DNA of 64,000 nucleotides from Sporosarcina sp. NCCP-2222 (lineage in GTDB: Bacteria; Bacillota; Bacilli; Bacillales_A; Planococcaceae), in the NCBI RefSeq assembly GCF_023168145.1, contig NZ_BQYK01000008.1:7302-71301 (forward strand). Reading direction: 5' to 3'. The translations under genes and the position numbers were made by a program. The notes beneath the pieces were generated by a model. That model did not search any database and had not been told where the DNA came from. It worked only from the letters and a program-made list of their open reading frames with translations. Shown one piece after another: positions 33,432-41,589 of this stretch; the first letter of the stretch is position 1, and the number at the start of each line of letters is the position of its first letter.

Positions 33432-34616
33432 TTATTTTCGTTTTTTCTTGCCTTGCGCTTTACCGGGGTTTGTTTTTTGGCTGGATGGCTGGGCTTTTGT
33501 TTTGGCGTTGCCTTCCATCAGCTTGCCTTGATACCAGATTTTCTGGACGGGCTTGAATTCTTTTGTGAGTTTTCGGTAGTCCTTCTCTTCTGGATAGGAC
33601 AGCAATGTCAGTACTTCGCCGTCTTGTCCGGCTCGTCCTGTACGGCCCGACCGGTGTAAGTATTGTTCAATCGTATGCGGCACGTCGACGTGGATGACGT
33701 GTGTTAATCCGTCGATGTCCAAACCTCTGGCTGCCAGGTCTGTAGCGATGAGGATGTGGATATCTCCTTTTCGGAAGGCTTCCAATGTTTCTTGCCGTTC
33801 GAATTTGCGCATATCCGAGTACAATACGGCAATCGGGGCTTCATTGTACTGCAGTTTGATTTCTTTCATGCGGAGCTGGTCGACATTGTTCATGAAGGCC
33901 AGGGCATGGATTCCTTCCACATGGGAGAGGCCGCGCAATAAATCCGTTTTGTCACGGGCGTCTGTTTTGATGAAGGAGTGGACGACATTTCCTGTGAGTG
34001 GCATATCTTTGATTGACACTTGCAAACGAATTGGATCGTCCATCAGTTTTTTCGCGACAATCTCGATTTCGTCTGTAATGGTTGCCGAGACGACAACGAC
34101 TTGGCGTTTCGGGCTGGATGCTTCGATCAAGTTTTTCACGATTACGCGATAATCTCTAGAGAGCAATTGGTCTCCTTCATCCAACACGATGTATTCGATG
34201 TCACTCATCTTCAATCGTTTCGCTTTAACAAGTTCGACAAGACGGCCAGGTGTTCCAACTACAATCGTCGGCTTCTTTTTCAGACGTTCGATTTGGCGCT
34301 GCATGTTGGCGCCGCCAATCAATTGAGTTACTGTCATATCGGTGCCTTCCACCCATTCGCGGATGACATTGACAATTTGGATAGCCAATTCCTGTGAAGG
34401 CGCCATTATGAGGGCTTGCGTCCTTTGTTTCGAGCCATCCACTTGCTGCAGAATCGGCAACACATAAGCAAGTGTTTTTCCGGTTCCTGTTGGCGACTCG
34501 GCAACAATGTCCTTTCCATCCAACATTTCAGGTATCATCTGATTTTGAATAGGCGTTGCCTCGGCAAACTTCCATTTTCTTTTAATTTCATCGTCCATTC
34601 TATCTAAAAAGGACAT
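33432..34616 (-). CDS. DEAD-box RNA helicase, YfmL-like
   Basis: This 394-residue ATP-dependent RNA helicase probably assists ribosome assembly or cold growth, like B. subtilis YfmL. Motifs in order: Q motif (A-T-P-I-Q-N-Q-M-I-P), Walker A S-P-T-G-T-G-K-T, P-T-R-E-L variant A-P-S-Q-E-L, T-P-G-R-L, motif II D-E-G-D (the third residue is Gly instead of Ala), S-A-T, A-R-G-L-D-I and H-R-S-G-R-T-G-R. The C-terminal 35 residues are a Lys/Gln-rich tail for RNA contact. The second ATG at 34616 has a GGGG site 6 bases upstream and is preferred over the ATG at 34622. Confidence 0.9.
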   Translation of the reverse strand: MSFLDRMDDEIKRKWKFAEATPIQNQMIPEMLDGKDIVAESPTGTGKTLAYVLPILQQVDGSKQRTQALIMAPSQELAIQIVNVIREWVEGTDMTVTQLIGGANMQRQIERLKKKPTIVVGTPGRLVELVKAKRLKMSDIEYIVLDEGDQLLSRDYRVIVKNLIEASSPKRQVVVVSATITDEIEIVAKKLMDDPIRLQVSIKDMPLTGNVVHSFIKTDARDKTDLLRGLSHVEGIHALAFMNNVDQLRMKEIKLQYNEAPIAVLYSDMRKFERQETLEAFRKGDIHILIATDLAARGLDIDGLTHVIHVDVPHTIEQYLHRSGRTGRAGQDGEVLTLLSYPEEKDYRKLTKEFKPVQKIWYQGKLMEGNAKTKAQPSSQKTNPGKAQGKKKRK

Positions 34617-34675
34617 GTGCATCCCCGCTTTCCAATATTCCTCTTAGTTAATAATGGACTTGATTTGATTACATT

Positions 34676-36163
34676 TCAACTACTTTCCTTACTGGAGCCC
34701 GCTTTTATCTCACATGGCTTTTTTCTACCCTGGAACTTTTGTTCATACGCATAGGCGTAACCGATAAGTTCATACTCCGAAAAGGCCGGCCCGCAAAACG
34801 TCAGGCAGAACGGTTCCCCTTTTTCTGTGAAGGAAGACGGCACCGTAATGGCAGGATACCCAGCTGCCGCACTGAAGCTGCACCCATGATCCTGCGGGAG
34901 GACTAGCACATCGACTTCATTTTCTGCTAATGCTTTGTCGAGCGCTGTTTCCTTCGCTAAATGCCGATTGCGCAGCAACGCTTCCAAGTATGCTGGCTCA
35001 GTTAGCGTTCCACTCGTCCTCTCCACTTTCTCTAGCATCACTTGTCCGAAACGTAGAGTCTCATCCGGGTGGTTTGTATTGTAATCTATAATATCTTTCA
35101 ATGAACGGATTTTATTCGTGTCTGGTGTTTGAGCCAAATATTGGTTCAACGCGACCTTAAATTCATAAAGGAGCACATCGTAGCCGAGGTCATCCTCCAT
35201 TGCTCCAAGATCAATATCATCGTTGATAATGGCGCCGACCAGTTTCAATTGTTCCAATGCCTGATTGAATAAATCGGTTTGCTCGGATGAAATTTCACGT
35301 TCAAAGATTTTCCGCGGGATGCCAATGCGGACGCCATTCAACGCATCTTTGCGCATAGCCGACAGCCAATCCGTCTCTTCGTAACGCACAGCCTTCCTCG
35401 TAATGGGATCCGCTTTGTCATAGCCAACCAGGACGCCGAATGTGATGGCGGCATCCTCAACTGTCATTGCCATCGGTCCCGCTGTATCTTGTGTAAATGA
35501 TAGCGGAATTATGCCCGAGCGGCTGATCATCCCGACGGTTGGCTTGAGTCCCACTAAAGCATTTTGTGCTGATGGATTAATGATCGAACCAGATGTCTCG
35601 GTACCAATAGCAACTGCCGCCAAATTCGCAGCGATTGCCGCCGCTGATCCCGAGCTGGAACCACCCACATCAAACGGACCATACGGATTCAGCACCTGCC
35701 CGCCTCGAGAACTCCATCCATTCGTCATGCGGTCCGACATGAAATTCGCCCATTCCGTCATATTCGTTTTACCGAGAATGACAGCACCCGCTTCGCGCAG
35801 CTTGCATACTAAAAACGCATCCTCCGCTGCATGAAAATCCTGCATGGCTAAGGATCCGCAGCTTGTGTGCATTCCATCTGCCGTATTCATATTGTCTTTC
35901 AATAAAACAGGAATTCCATGCAGAAGAGAACGCGGCCCTTTCTCTTTCCTTTCTTCATCTAGCGCACATGCTGACTGCAATGCTTGGGGATTAATCTCCA
36001 GTACTGCCTTCAATTCATTATTTTTTTGGCATATCACGTCTAAATAAAGCAAGGTCAATTCCTCGGATGTCAACTGACCCTCATTCATCTTCGTTTGCAT
36101 ATCGCGAATTGTTGCTTCTTCGAGCCATTTCTGGCTAAGCTGCTGCAATGCTTCATTTAACAT
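34676..36163 (-). CDS. Amidase signature family protein
   Basis: This 495-residue amidase of the GatA-like signature family hydrolyses amide bonds of unknown substrates. The Ser-cisSer-Lys triad is visible: Lys in V-L-L-K-D-N-M-N-T (near residue 87), the first Ser in the signature G-G-S-S-S-G-S-A-A-A, and the nucleophile Ser in G-T-E-T-S-G-S-I. It is not GatA itself, because gatC/gatB are absent and the C-terminal part differs. GGGGTGATGG precedes the ATG. The FbpA-like gene ends 22 bases upstream, so the two may be co-transcribed. Confidence 0.88.
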   Translation of the reverse strand: MLNEALQQLSQKWLEEATIRDMQTKMNEGQLTSEELTLLYLDVICQKNNELKAVLEINPQALQSACALDEERKEKGPRSLLHGIPVLLKDNMNTADGMHTSCGSLAMQDFHAAEDAFLVCKLREAGAVILGKTNMTEWANFMSDRMTNGWSSRGGQVLNPYGPFDVGGSSSGSAAAIAANLAAVAIGTETSGSIINPSAQNALVGLKPTVGMISRSGIIPLSFTQDTAGPMAMTVEDAAITFGVLVGYDKADPITRKAVRYEETDWLSAMRKDALNGVRIGIPRKIFEREISSEQTDLFNQALEQLKLVGAIINDDIDLGAMEDDLGYDVLLYEFKVALNQYLAQTPDTNKIRSLKDIIDYNTNHPDETLRFGQVMLEKVERTSGTLTEPAYLEALLRNRHLAKETALDKALAENEVDVLVLPQDHGCSFSAAAGYPAITVPSSFTEKGEPFCLTFCGPAFSEYELIGYAYAYEQKFQGRKKPCEIKAGSSKESS

Positions 36164-36185
36164 TCCATCACCCCGAACCCCTCGT

Positions 36186-36341
36186 TTAGTCGTTTACTTT
36201 CTTCATATATTGTTTCATTAATTCATATAAGGTCAATTCATACAGTTGTTTGCCATTCACTTTGAATATGCCATTATCGACCAATGTATCTATGATTTTA
36301 TCACGTTTTCTGTCAAATTGAATATCTTCGATCTTTCTCAT
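36186..36341 (-). CDS. FbpA-like small basic protein
   Basis: This 51-residue peptide (M-R-K-I-E-D-I-Q-F-D-R-K-R-D-K, then L-V-D-N-G-I-F-K-V-N-G-K-Q-L-Y-E-L-T-L-Y-E-L) fits the Fur-regulated basic protein family, whose B. subtilis members are small partners of the iron-sparing response. The ATG at 36341 follows AGGAGGAAAAAG; the upstream in-frame ATG at 36386 lacks such a site. No obvious Fur box was found upstream, so iron control is not shown here. Confidence 0.7.
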   Translation of the reverse strand: MRKIEDIQFDRKRDKIIDTLVDNGIFKVNGKQLYELTLYELMKQYMKKVND

Positions 36342-36531
36342 CTTACTTTTTCCTCCTAACAAATCTGCCTTTATGTAATTCCTCATTTACTATTCCTGTA
36401 AACCTTTTCAACGGTTTGTAGAAAAGATTGAATACAATTTATTTTCATTCAAAACTCTTCATTTTTAGGTAATTTGTGCGATATATAAAGTATAGACCTA
36501 AATATGTATTATTTAGGAAGGAGGCAATAGC

Positions 36532-38265
36532 ATGAGGCATTCAGTACGCAATAAATTAGTTGCTTTAGGTGCGCTCGTCATTTTAATTCCATTGCTTAGT
36601 GTAGGGATTGTGAATTACTTTATTGCCAAACAAGAGCTGGATCAGGTTGGACAGCTCGGTTTGGAAAATGGAACGTACGCCATCATCGATATGATCGGCA
36701 TATTGGACAATGATGTGAAGAATGGCCGTCTTACATTGAACGAAGCACAGGAAATAGCCCGTGAGATGATGATTGGCAAAAAGAGTCCGAATGGAAAGCG
36801 TTCTATTACCAATCAAGCTAAATACGGCGAGAACTTTTATTTCTATGCGATCACAGAAGATGGCCATCTGGAAGCACACCCAAGCATGGAAGGAGACAAT
36901 ATTTATGACTTCCAGTCCGACGACGGCCGTTATTTTATAAGAGAAGTGATCGAGAAAGCGCAGGAGGGAGGAGGATTTGTAAAATACGATTGGCCGACTC
37001 CGACAAACCCTGATACCGCCGCTCCCAAAATCACATACAGCCTGGTCGATCCACATTGGGGCTGGATCATTGCAGCGGGAACCTATGAAATGGATTTTAA
37101 TGCTGGCGCACAAAAGGTCCTTTATTTTACATTAGGCACTATCTTGATTGCCTTGATCGTCGGCGTCGGATTATTCTGGTTCTTCTCCGGCAGGATGACA
37201 AGTTATATTAGAAAAATAATGTACATGACTTCTAATATCGCAGAAGGGAAATTATCCAGCCCTCTCATCCCGGTGCGAACGTCCGATGAGCTCGGCGTTC
37301 TGGCCTCTAATGTGAACGACATGAAAGAAAGCTTGAATGAAATGGTCGGTCACACACGCGATTCCTCGACCAAAATGCGAAGTTCTTCCGAAATGTTAAG
37401 TGCAATAACTGAGGAAACAACCGCTGCAGCAGATGAAATTCACCATGCCATCAATGAAATTTCCAAGGGGGCTATCGTTCAGGCAGAGGAGGCGGATACC
37501 GCCATTGGAAAAGTAGAGCATCTATCGGATTTAATCAGCCAAACCACAACTCGCTATGCGCAGATCCTTACTGAAATGAATGGCATGACCAAACTCCAAA
37601 AGTCAGGTACAAAACAGGTTGGACAGCTAGGTATGAACTCGGAATCATTCCGCCATGAGATTGATGGATTGCAGAATAATTTCATTCAGCTGGCACATCG
37701 CATGAATGAAATCCAAGCAATCGTCCAAACAATCTCTGCTATCTCTGAACAAACCAATCTACTCGCATTAAATGCCAGCATCGAAGCAGCTAGGGCTGGC
37801 GAGCATGGCAAAGGCTTTGCGGTCGTTGCGAATGAAGTGAAGAAATTGTCAGAGGAAACGAATGATGCGACCAACCGGGTACGGGATTTGCTGTCCCATA
37901 TTAAACAGGATACGGGATCGGCTGAACAGCAAATGGAACAGACGCTGAAGTTGGCAATCGGACAGGGACATCTCATTAATGAGACACAGTCTGCATTCGA
38001 TATGTTGTCCACCTCCATCCATGAAATTTCCTCCTTGCTTTCCGCTATGGAGCACGACATGAACATGATGGATGGCAACCGGCAAGTAGTCGTGCAGGCT
38101 ATTTCCCAAATTGCATCAGTAGCCGCCCAGTCCGCTGCTGCAACAGAGGAGATCAATGCTTCTGTCGATGAACAAAAAAACGCCATTGAAAGCATTATGC
38201 ATTCTTCCTTGGAATTGCATAGCGAGGCGGAACGGATGCATGAGCTCGTCCAACGTTTCACCTAA
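36532..38265 (+). CDS. Methyl-accepting chemotaxis protein, single Cache domain
   Basis: This 577-residue chemoreceptor senses an extracellular ligand and controls CheA. Helix 1 spans about residues 9-30. The extracellular sensor (about 31-195) has a single-Cache look ([11 protein letters not shown], then [13 protein letters not shown]). Helix 2 is at about 197-222, followed by a HAMP domain and a long coiled-coil signalling domain. The hairpin tip [21 protein letters not shown] is near residue 405. GGAAGGAGG precedes the ATG. The ligand is unknown. It is a single gene ending in a bidirectional terminator. Confidence 0.92.
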   Translation: MRHSVRNKLVALGALVILIPLLSVGIVNYFIAKQELDQVGQLGLENGTYAIIDMIGILDNDVKNGRLTLNEAQEIAREMMIGKKSPNGKRSITNQAKYGENFYFYAITEDGHLEAHPSMEGDNIYDFQSDDGRYFIREVIEKAQEGGGFVKYDWPTPTNPDTAAPKITYSLVDPHWGWIIAAGTYEMDFNAGAQKVLYFTLGTILIALIVGVGLFWFFSGRMTSYIRKIMYMTSNIAEGKLSSPLIPVRTSDELGVLASNVNDMKESLNEMVGHTRDSSTKMRSSSEMLSAITEETTAAADEIHHAINEISKGAIVQAEEADTAIGKVEHLSDLISQTTTRYAQILTEMNGMTKLQKSGTKQVGQLGMNSESFRHEIDGLQNNFIQLAHRMNEIQAIVQTISAISEQTNLLALNASIEAARAGEHGKGFAVVANEVKKLSEETNDATNRVRDLLSHIKQDTGSAEQQMEQTLKLAIGQGHLINETQSAFDMLSTSIHEISSLLSAMEHDMNMMDGNRQVVVQAISQIASVAAQSAAATEEINASVDEQKNAIESIMHSSLELHSEAERMHELVQRFT

Positions 38266-38268
38266 AGT

Positions 38269-38306
38269 AAAAATCCTCCTGCCCGCAAGCGAGTAGGAGG
38301 ATTTTT
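38269..38306. terminator. Bidirectional terminator after the chemoreceptor gene
   Basis: AAAATCCTCCT and AGGAGGATTTT form an 11-bp stem with a 14-base loop, A/T runs on both sides. Confidence 0.9.
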
Positions 38307-38308
38307 GC

Positions 38309-39523
38309 TTACCAAGTATTGTTTTTGTATTTCTTATAGTAGTTCACCTGACGCATGAACAAATATAATTTCCGTTTGAAACTCTTGTCATGCTTATAGA
38401 ATAGAGGGTTCGCATACTTGCCCTGCCGGAGCAGCTCTTTAATTTCCTCACGGACGTCCGGGTTATCCACGAATTTGCGCAAGACAATTTTCGGAACGAC
38501 CGTAAATAAAAACTTCTCTTTTAACAGAGTGAGCGGCTTTGACTTTCCGTAAATTAAGTCATCGACAAAATTCCGTGCCAAGTTATGCCCGCAGGAAGTG
38601 ATGTAATAACTGGAACGTCCTTGGCGGATGTTCACCTCGAACACTTTGAACTTCCCGTCGCGATGATCATATTTCAAATCAAAGTTCGCGTAACCCACAT
38701 AATTCAGAGACTCGAGGAAATCTTTCAGCTTCAGCATCATTTCCTCATTGTACCGGGTAATTACCGATGTATAGTTACCGATCGCCGTCAACGTATGTTC
38801 TTGCAGAACGACTTGGCCAAACGTGATCAATTCCGTATTGCCTTTGCTGTTTATGTAGAAAACCGAGTCCCACATATACGTATCATCGCCAGGAATAAAA
38901 TCTTGGATGATGAGGTCTTCTGTGTACCCGCTCGCTTTTATCGTCTGGATGACTTTTTGAATTTCTTTATAAGAATCCACTTTGTATACTTTTTGCATTC
39001 CCGGGAATGGATTTTTATAATAGAGAACGCCATTGCTCGGTTTAATGATGACAGGGAACATTACTTCCTCTTCAAACGGCTTGTCCTCTAAGCAGGAGTG
39101 GAAATAAGTCGCAGGTGCGTCAATGCCATGCTCTGCACAAAGTTCATAAAAATTCTTTTTGACGAGCAGTTGATTCATCAAATCTTCCTGAATGTAATTA
39201 AACAGATAATCTTCCCGGAGTGCCTCTTGATTTTCAATAATCATCCGGACATACAAATCGTTCGTGCCGATCAGGAGCATTTTCTTTTCAGGCTCACGGT
39301 ATTTTGCCGCCACTTCCTTCAGAAAGCGGACGAACACTTCTTTTTCGCCAAGTTGCGCATTGTATTCGATCACTCGGGGAATTGTGCTCAAATTTGTAAA
39401 TGATAATGGTTCCTTACCGACTAGGATCGGGTGGATGCCATACTCTTCGTGAAAAGAAATCGCCATATTATACGCATTTATGTCTGTTCCGATAATGATC
39501 GGAATAAAAGGATGGTTTGTCAT
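38309..39523 (-). CDS. ATP-grasp ligase, D-aspartate ligase-like
   Basis: This 404-residue carboxylate-amine ligase has an ATP-grasp core. The N-terminus (F-I-P-I-I-I-G-T-D-I-N-A-Y-N-M-A-I-S-F) strongly resembles the Enterococcus D-aspartate ligase Aslfm, which adds D-Asp to the Lys side chain of peptidoglycan precursors. ATP-grasp features are P-V-I-I-K-P-S-N-G (near 170), D-L-I-I-Q-D-F-I-P-G, and the metal site F-E-V-N-I-R-Q-G-R-S near 310. Planococcaceae often have Lys-Asp or Lys-Glu cross-bridges, so a cell-wall role is plausible but inferred. The ATG at 39523 follows GGAGGGC. No racemase gene is nearby. Confidence 0.75.
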   Translation of the reverse strand: MTNHPFIPIIIGTDINAYNMAISFHEEYGIHPILVGKEPLSFTNLSTIPRVIEYNAQLGEKEVFVRFLKEVAAKYREPEKKMLLIGTNDLYVRMIIENQEALREDYLFNYIQEDLMNQLLVKKNFYELCAEHGIDAPATYFHSCLEDKPFEEEVMFPVIIKPSNGVLYYKNPFPGMQKVYKVDSYKEIQKVIQTIKASGYTEDLIIQDFIPGDDTYMWDSVFYINSKGNTELITFGQVVLQEHTLTAIGNYTSVITRYNEEMMLKLKDFLESLNYVGYANFDLKYDHRDGKFKVFEVNIRQGRSSYYITSCGHNLARNFVDDLIYGKSKPLTLLKEKFLFTVVPKIVLRKFVDNPDVREEIKELLRQGKYANPLFYKHDKSFKRKLYLFMRQVNYYKKYKNNTW

Positions 39524-39649
39524 TGATGCCCTCCAGCTAACTATTGTCTTTTTAAGTGTAGGGTTCCTGTTTTCGGCTGTCAATGTTTAACGGGAGCAAT
39601 GGGAAGATGGTGCTACTGGACTTCCAAAGCCCTCATATAGCCATGCACC

Positions 39650-40360
39650 TTATCTCGCATACATGCTTGCTTCCTTCTGAAGCGCATTCCAAGGATGGAC
39701 ATTCCAAGGATGGACATTCGGAGGCATCGATTCAAATGAGAGCCATTCCTTTGTAGTCGGATGCGGGAATTCCAGTCGATGCGCCCACAAGGCAAGCTGC
39801 TCACCAGGCCGGTTAAGCTTCTCTCCATATTTCTGGTCTCCATATAAGGGTGTTCCGCTTTTCGCTAATTGCACCCGGATTTGATGCGACCTCCCCGTTT
39901 GAAGTGTCACCGCAATTAAACTATGATTCCTCGCATGGTCCAGAACTTCATAGGAGAGGATTGCCCGTTTGGCTCCTTCCCGCTTGGAATTTGTCACATG
40001 AACCTTATTCTTCTTCGTATCTTTCCATAGGAAATGTTCCAGCGTCGCTTCACGCTTGCGCGGTTGTCCATGAACAACTGCCAAGTACTCTCTTCCCATG
40101 TCCCCTTTTCGTAAAACATCAGCCAGACGAGAGGCCGCTTTCGACGTCTTGGCGAATACCATCACACCGCCAACCGGCCGATCCAGACGATGCACGAGCC
40201 CAAGAAACACATTGCCCGGTTTTTGGTAGCGCCTTTTGATGTCATCTTTAAGCAGGGATAACAAATCGGGGTCTCCACTTGCATCCTCTTGCACAGGCAC
40301 ATTCACCGGCTTCTCTACGACAAGCAAATGATTGTCTTCATATAAAATGTGTATGTGCAT
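39650..40360 (-). CDS. RluA family pseudouridine synthase
   Basis: This 236-residue enzyme converts uridine to pseudouridine in rRNA or tRNA. It has motif I H-R-L-D-R-P-V-G-G with the catalytic Asp (near residue 59), then R-E-Y-L-A-V-V-H-G, motif II with T-G-R-S-H-Q-I-R-V-Q, and the C-terminal L-Y-G-D-Q-K-Y-G and L-A-L-W-A-H-R-L-E-F-P-H-P. No S4 domain is present. AGAGGGGC precedes the ATG. Its tail contains an exact 5-residue duplication from a 15-bp tandem repeat, and a short upstream frame overlaps its start. The exact target base is unknown. Confidence 0.9.
   Translation of the reverse strand: MHIHILYEDNHLLVVEKPVNVPVQEDASGDPDLLSLLKDDIKRRYQKPGNVFLGLVHRLDRPVGGVMVFAKTSKAASRLADVLRKGDMGREYLAVVHGQPRKREATLEHFLWKDTKKNKVHVTNSKREGAKRAILSYEVLDHARNHSLIAVTLQTGRSHQIRVQLAKSGTPLYGDQKYGEKLNRPGEQLALWAHRLEFPHPTTKEWLSFESMPPNVHPWNVHPWNALQKEASMYAR
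39689..39718. repeat. 15-bp perfect tandem duplication in the synthase gene
   Basis: CCAAGGATGGACATT occurs twice in direct succession, coding in frame for a repeated V-H-P-W-N near the C-terminus. It is a fresh slippage-type duplication that leaves the frame intact. Confidence 0.9.
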
Positions 40361-40421
40361 TCCGCTCTGCCCCTCTTCTACCTAATGTTGGGCAAATCGC
40401 TTGTAAATCAGTTGTTATCAT
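40338..40421 (-). CDS. Possible 27-codon leader frame overlapping rluA
   Basis: An ATG behind GGAGGAGATTTAC opens a 27-codon frame (M-I-T-T-D-L-Q-A-I-C, ending N-A-H-T-H-F-I) whose stop lies 21-23 bases inside the pseudouridine synthase gene in another frame. The ribosome site is better than that of the synthase itself. A TATACT element (40446-40451) lies about 25 bases upstream. It could be a coupled leader peptide; the peptide itself is not recognised. Confidence 0.45.
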   Translation of the reverse strand: MITTDLQAICPTLGRRGAERNAHTHFI

Positions 40422-40474
40422 TGTAAATCTCCTCCATTCGTGTTCAGTATACTATAGCTCTATTACTTTTGGGC

Positions 40475-40508
40475 ATAATAAAAGAGATTGCGATAAACGG
40501 CAATCTCT
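40475..40508 (-). terminator. Terminator of the 40.5-kb hypothetical gene
   Basis: AGAGATTGC and GCAATCTCT form a 9-bp stem with an 8-base loop, followed on the minus strand by TTTATTATG. Confidence 0.85.
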
Positions 40509-40513
40509 CCCTA

Positions 40514-40978
40514 CTAATCTTGAGCTAATCCCTTATAATAAACGGTTTCTAATTGCAACCCTTCGCCCGTCCTGTTAAATACAAAAATATGGCGGGACAC
40601 CCCATTCTCATAGAACTCAGAAGGCTTATGAACTTTCATATCCAATAGCACATCATACACTTCGTCACCCTTTGAACTAAACTCCGGGTCACTTGTTGCT
40701 TCCATGCTCACAAGCTTTATGTCCTGAATCGTATGGATCCCTTCCTTCTCGGCTTGTTTTTCTTCGTTAAGCAGGAATGACAGCAAATCCTCTTTCACTT
40801 CAGCATCATAATGGAAGAGCTCCACATACTCGTTCCAGTTTTCCGCTCTTATATACTCGATATACCGATGGACGATTGTTTCTGCTTCGCTAGTAGGAGA
40901 TACAAAGACTTTCGACGTGAAAGCCAACATGATAATGACGACGAAAAACCCCATAAACACAAGCGCCACTCTTTTCAC
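40514..40978 (-). CDS. Hypothetical membrane-anchored protein
   Basis: This 154-residue protein starts at a GTG behind GGGGGGAAG. One N-terminal hydrophobic segment (V-A-L-V-F-M-G-F-F-V-V-I-I-M-L-A-F) is followed by an extracytoplasmic domain of mixed alpha/beta character (Y-I-E-Y-I-R-A-E-N-W-N-E-Y-V-E-L-F near residue 40). The pattern of a helix pair followed by strands is reminiscent of NTF2-like folds, but I do not recognise the family. It stands between the broken phosphatase gene and the pseudouridine synthase, with its own terminator. Confidence 0.6.
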   Translation of the reverse strand: MKRVALVFMGFFVVIIMLAFTSKVFVSPTSEAETIVHRYIEYIRAENWNEYVELFHYDAEVKEDLLSFLLNEEKQAEKEGIHTIQDIKLVSMEATSDPEFSSKGDEVYDVLLDMKVHKPSEFYENGVSRHIFVFNRTGEGLQLETVYYKGLAQD

Positions 40979-41007
40979 TTGCTTCCCCCCTGATCCAGGT
41001 TGCTACC

Positions 41008-41481
41008 TTAGATTTCATGTTCCGACTTGATTTTATTTAATAAAATCCGGCACCCCTCTGTCACCAACTCATACGTTTCCTGAAAATCTCCTGTATAATA
41101 TGGATCCGGTACATCTATGGTACGTTCAGTTAAGTCAAGGAGGCGGAAAATTTTCGGATGATCCGGCTGCCCAAGAAGATCCCGCACATTCCGGATGTTG
41201 CTAGTGTCCATTCCGATGATGTAATCAAATTGGTCAAAATCAGTCCGGTTTACTTGCCGTCCCGTCATCCCTTCAGTAGAAATGCCATACTCCTTCAGCT
41301 TAGCAACCGTTCCTTTGTGAGGCGGTTCTCCAATATGTCAGCTGCTTGTCGCTGCCGAATCAACGGATATACTGCCTGCCAATCCCTCTTCCTTCACCAT
41401 ATGTCGAAACACAGCTTCCGCCATCGGGGAACGGCATATATTGCCGAGACAGACGAATAAAACATGAACTTTCTCATTCAT
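41008..41481 (-). pseudogene. yfkJ: Low-molecular-weight protein tyrosine phosphatase interrupted by TGA
   Basis: Reading from the ATG at 41481 (site AAAGGAGTGG) gives the phosphatase loop C-L-G-N-I-C-R-S near residues 12-19, then D-S-A-A-T-S-S, an in-frame TGA at 41338-41340, and directly after it H-I-G-E-P-P-H-K-G-T continuing to D-P-Y-Y-T-G with the general-acid Asp and a normal C-terminus at 41008. In B. subtilis YfkJ the stop position is Trp (W-H-I-G-N-P-P). A single TGG-to-TGA change thus splits an otherwise intact gene of about 157 codons. Read-through by tRNA-Trp, a recent null mutation or a sequencing error are all possible. Confidence 0.85.
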
Positions 41482-41548
41482 AGCCACACCACTCCTTTCA
41501 ACTCTTCCTTTCATCTTGGCATATTCGTTATAAAACTTCAAAAACGCA

Positions 41549-41575
41549 ACAAAAAAACCTCCGCTTTCGCGAAGG
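41549..41575 (-). terminator. Terminator of the SLH protein gene
   Basis: CCTTCGC and GCGGAGG pair around GAAA, followed on the minus strand by TTTTTTTGTTG, 15 bases after the stop codon. Confidence 0.82.
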
Positions 41576-41589
41576 CTCCACAGTTAGTA

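Noticed and set aside
36450..36531. Sigma-D promoter for the chemoreceptor gene
   Set aside because: A GTGCGATAT resembles a sigma-D -10, but no TAAA lies at the right distance, so it was not listed.
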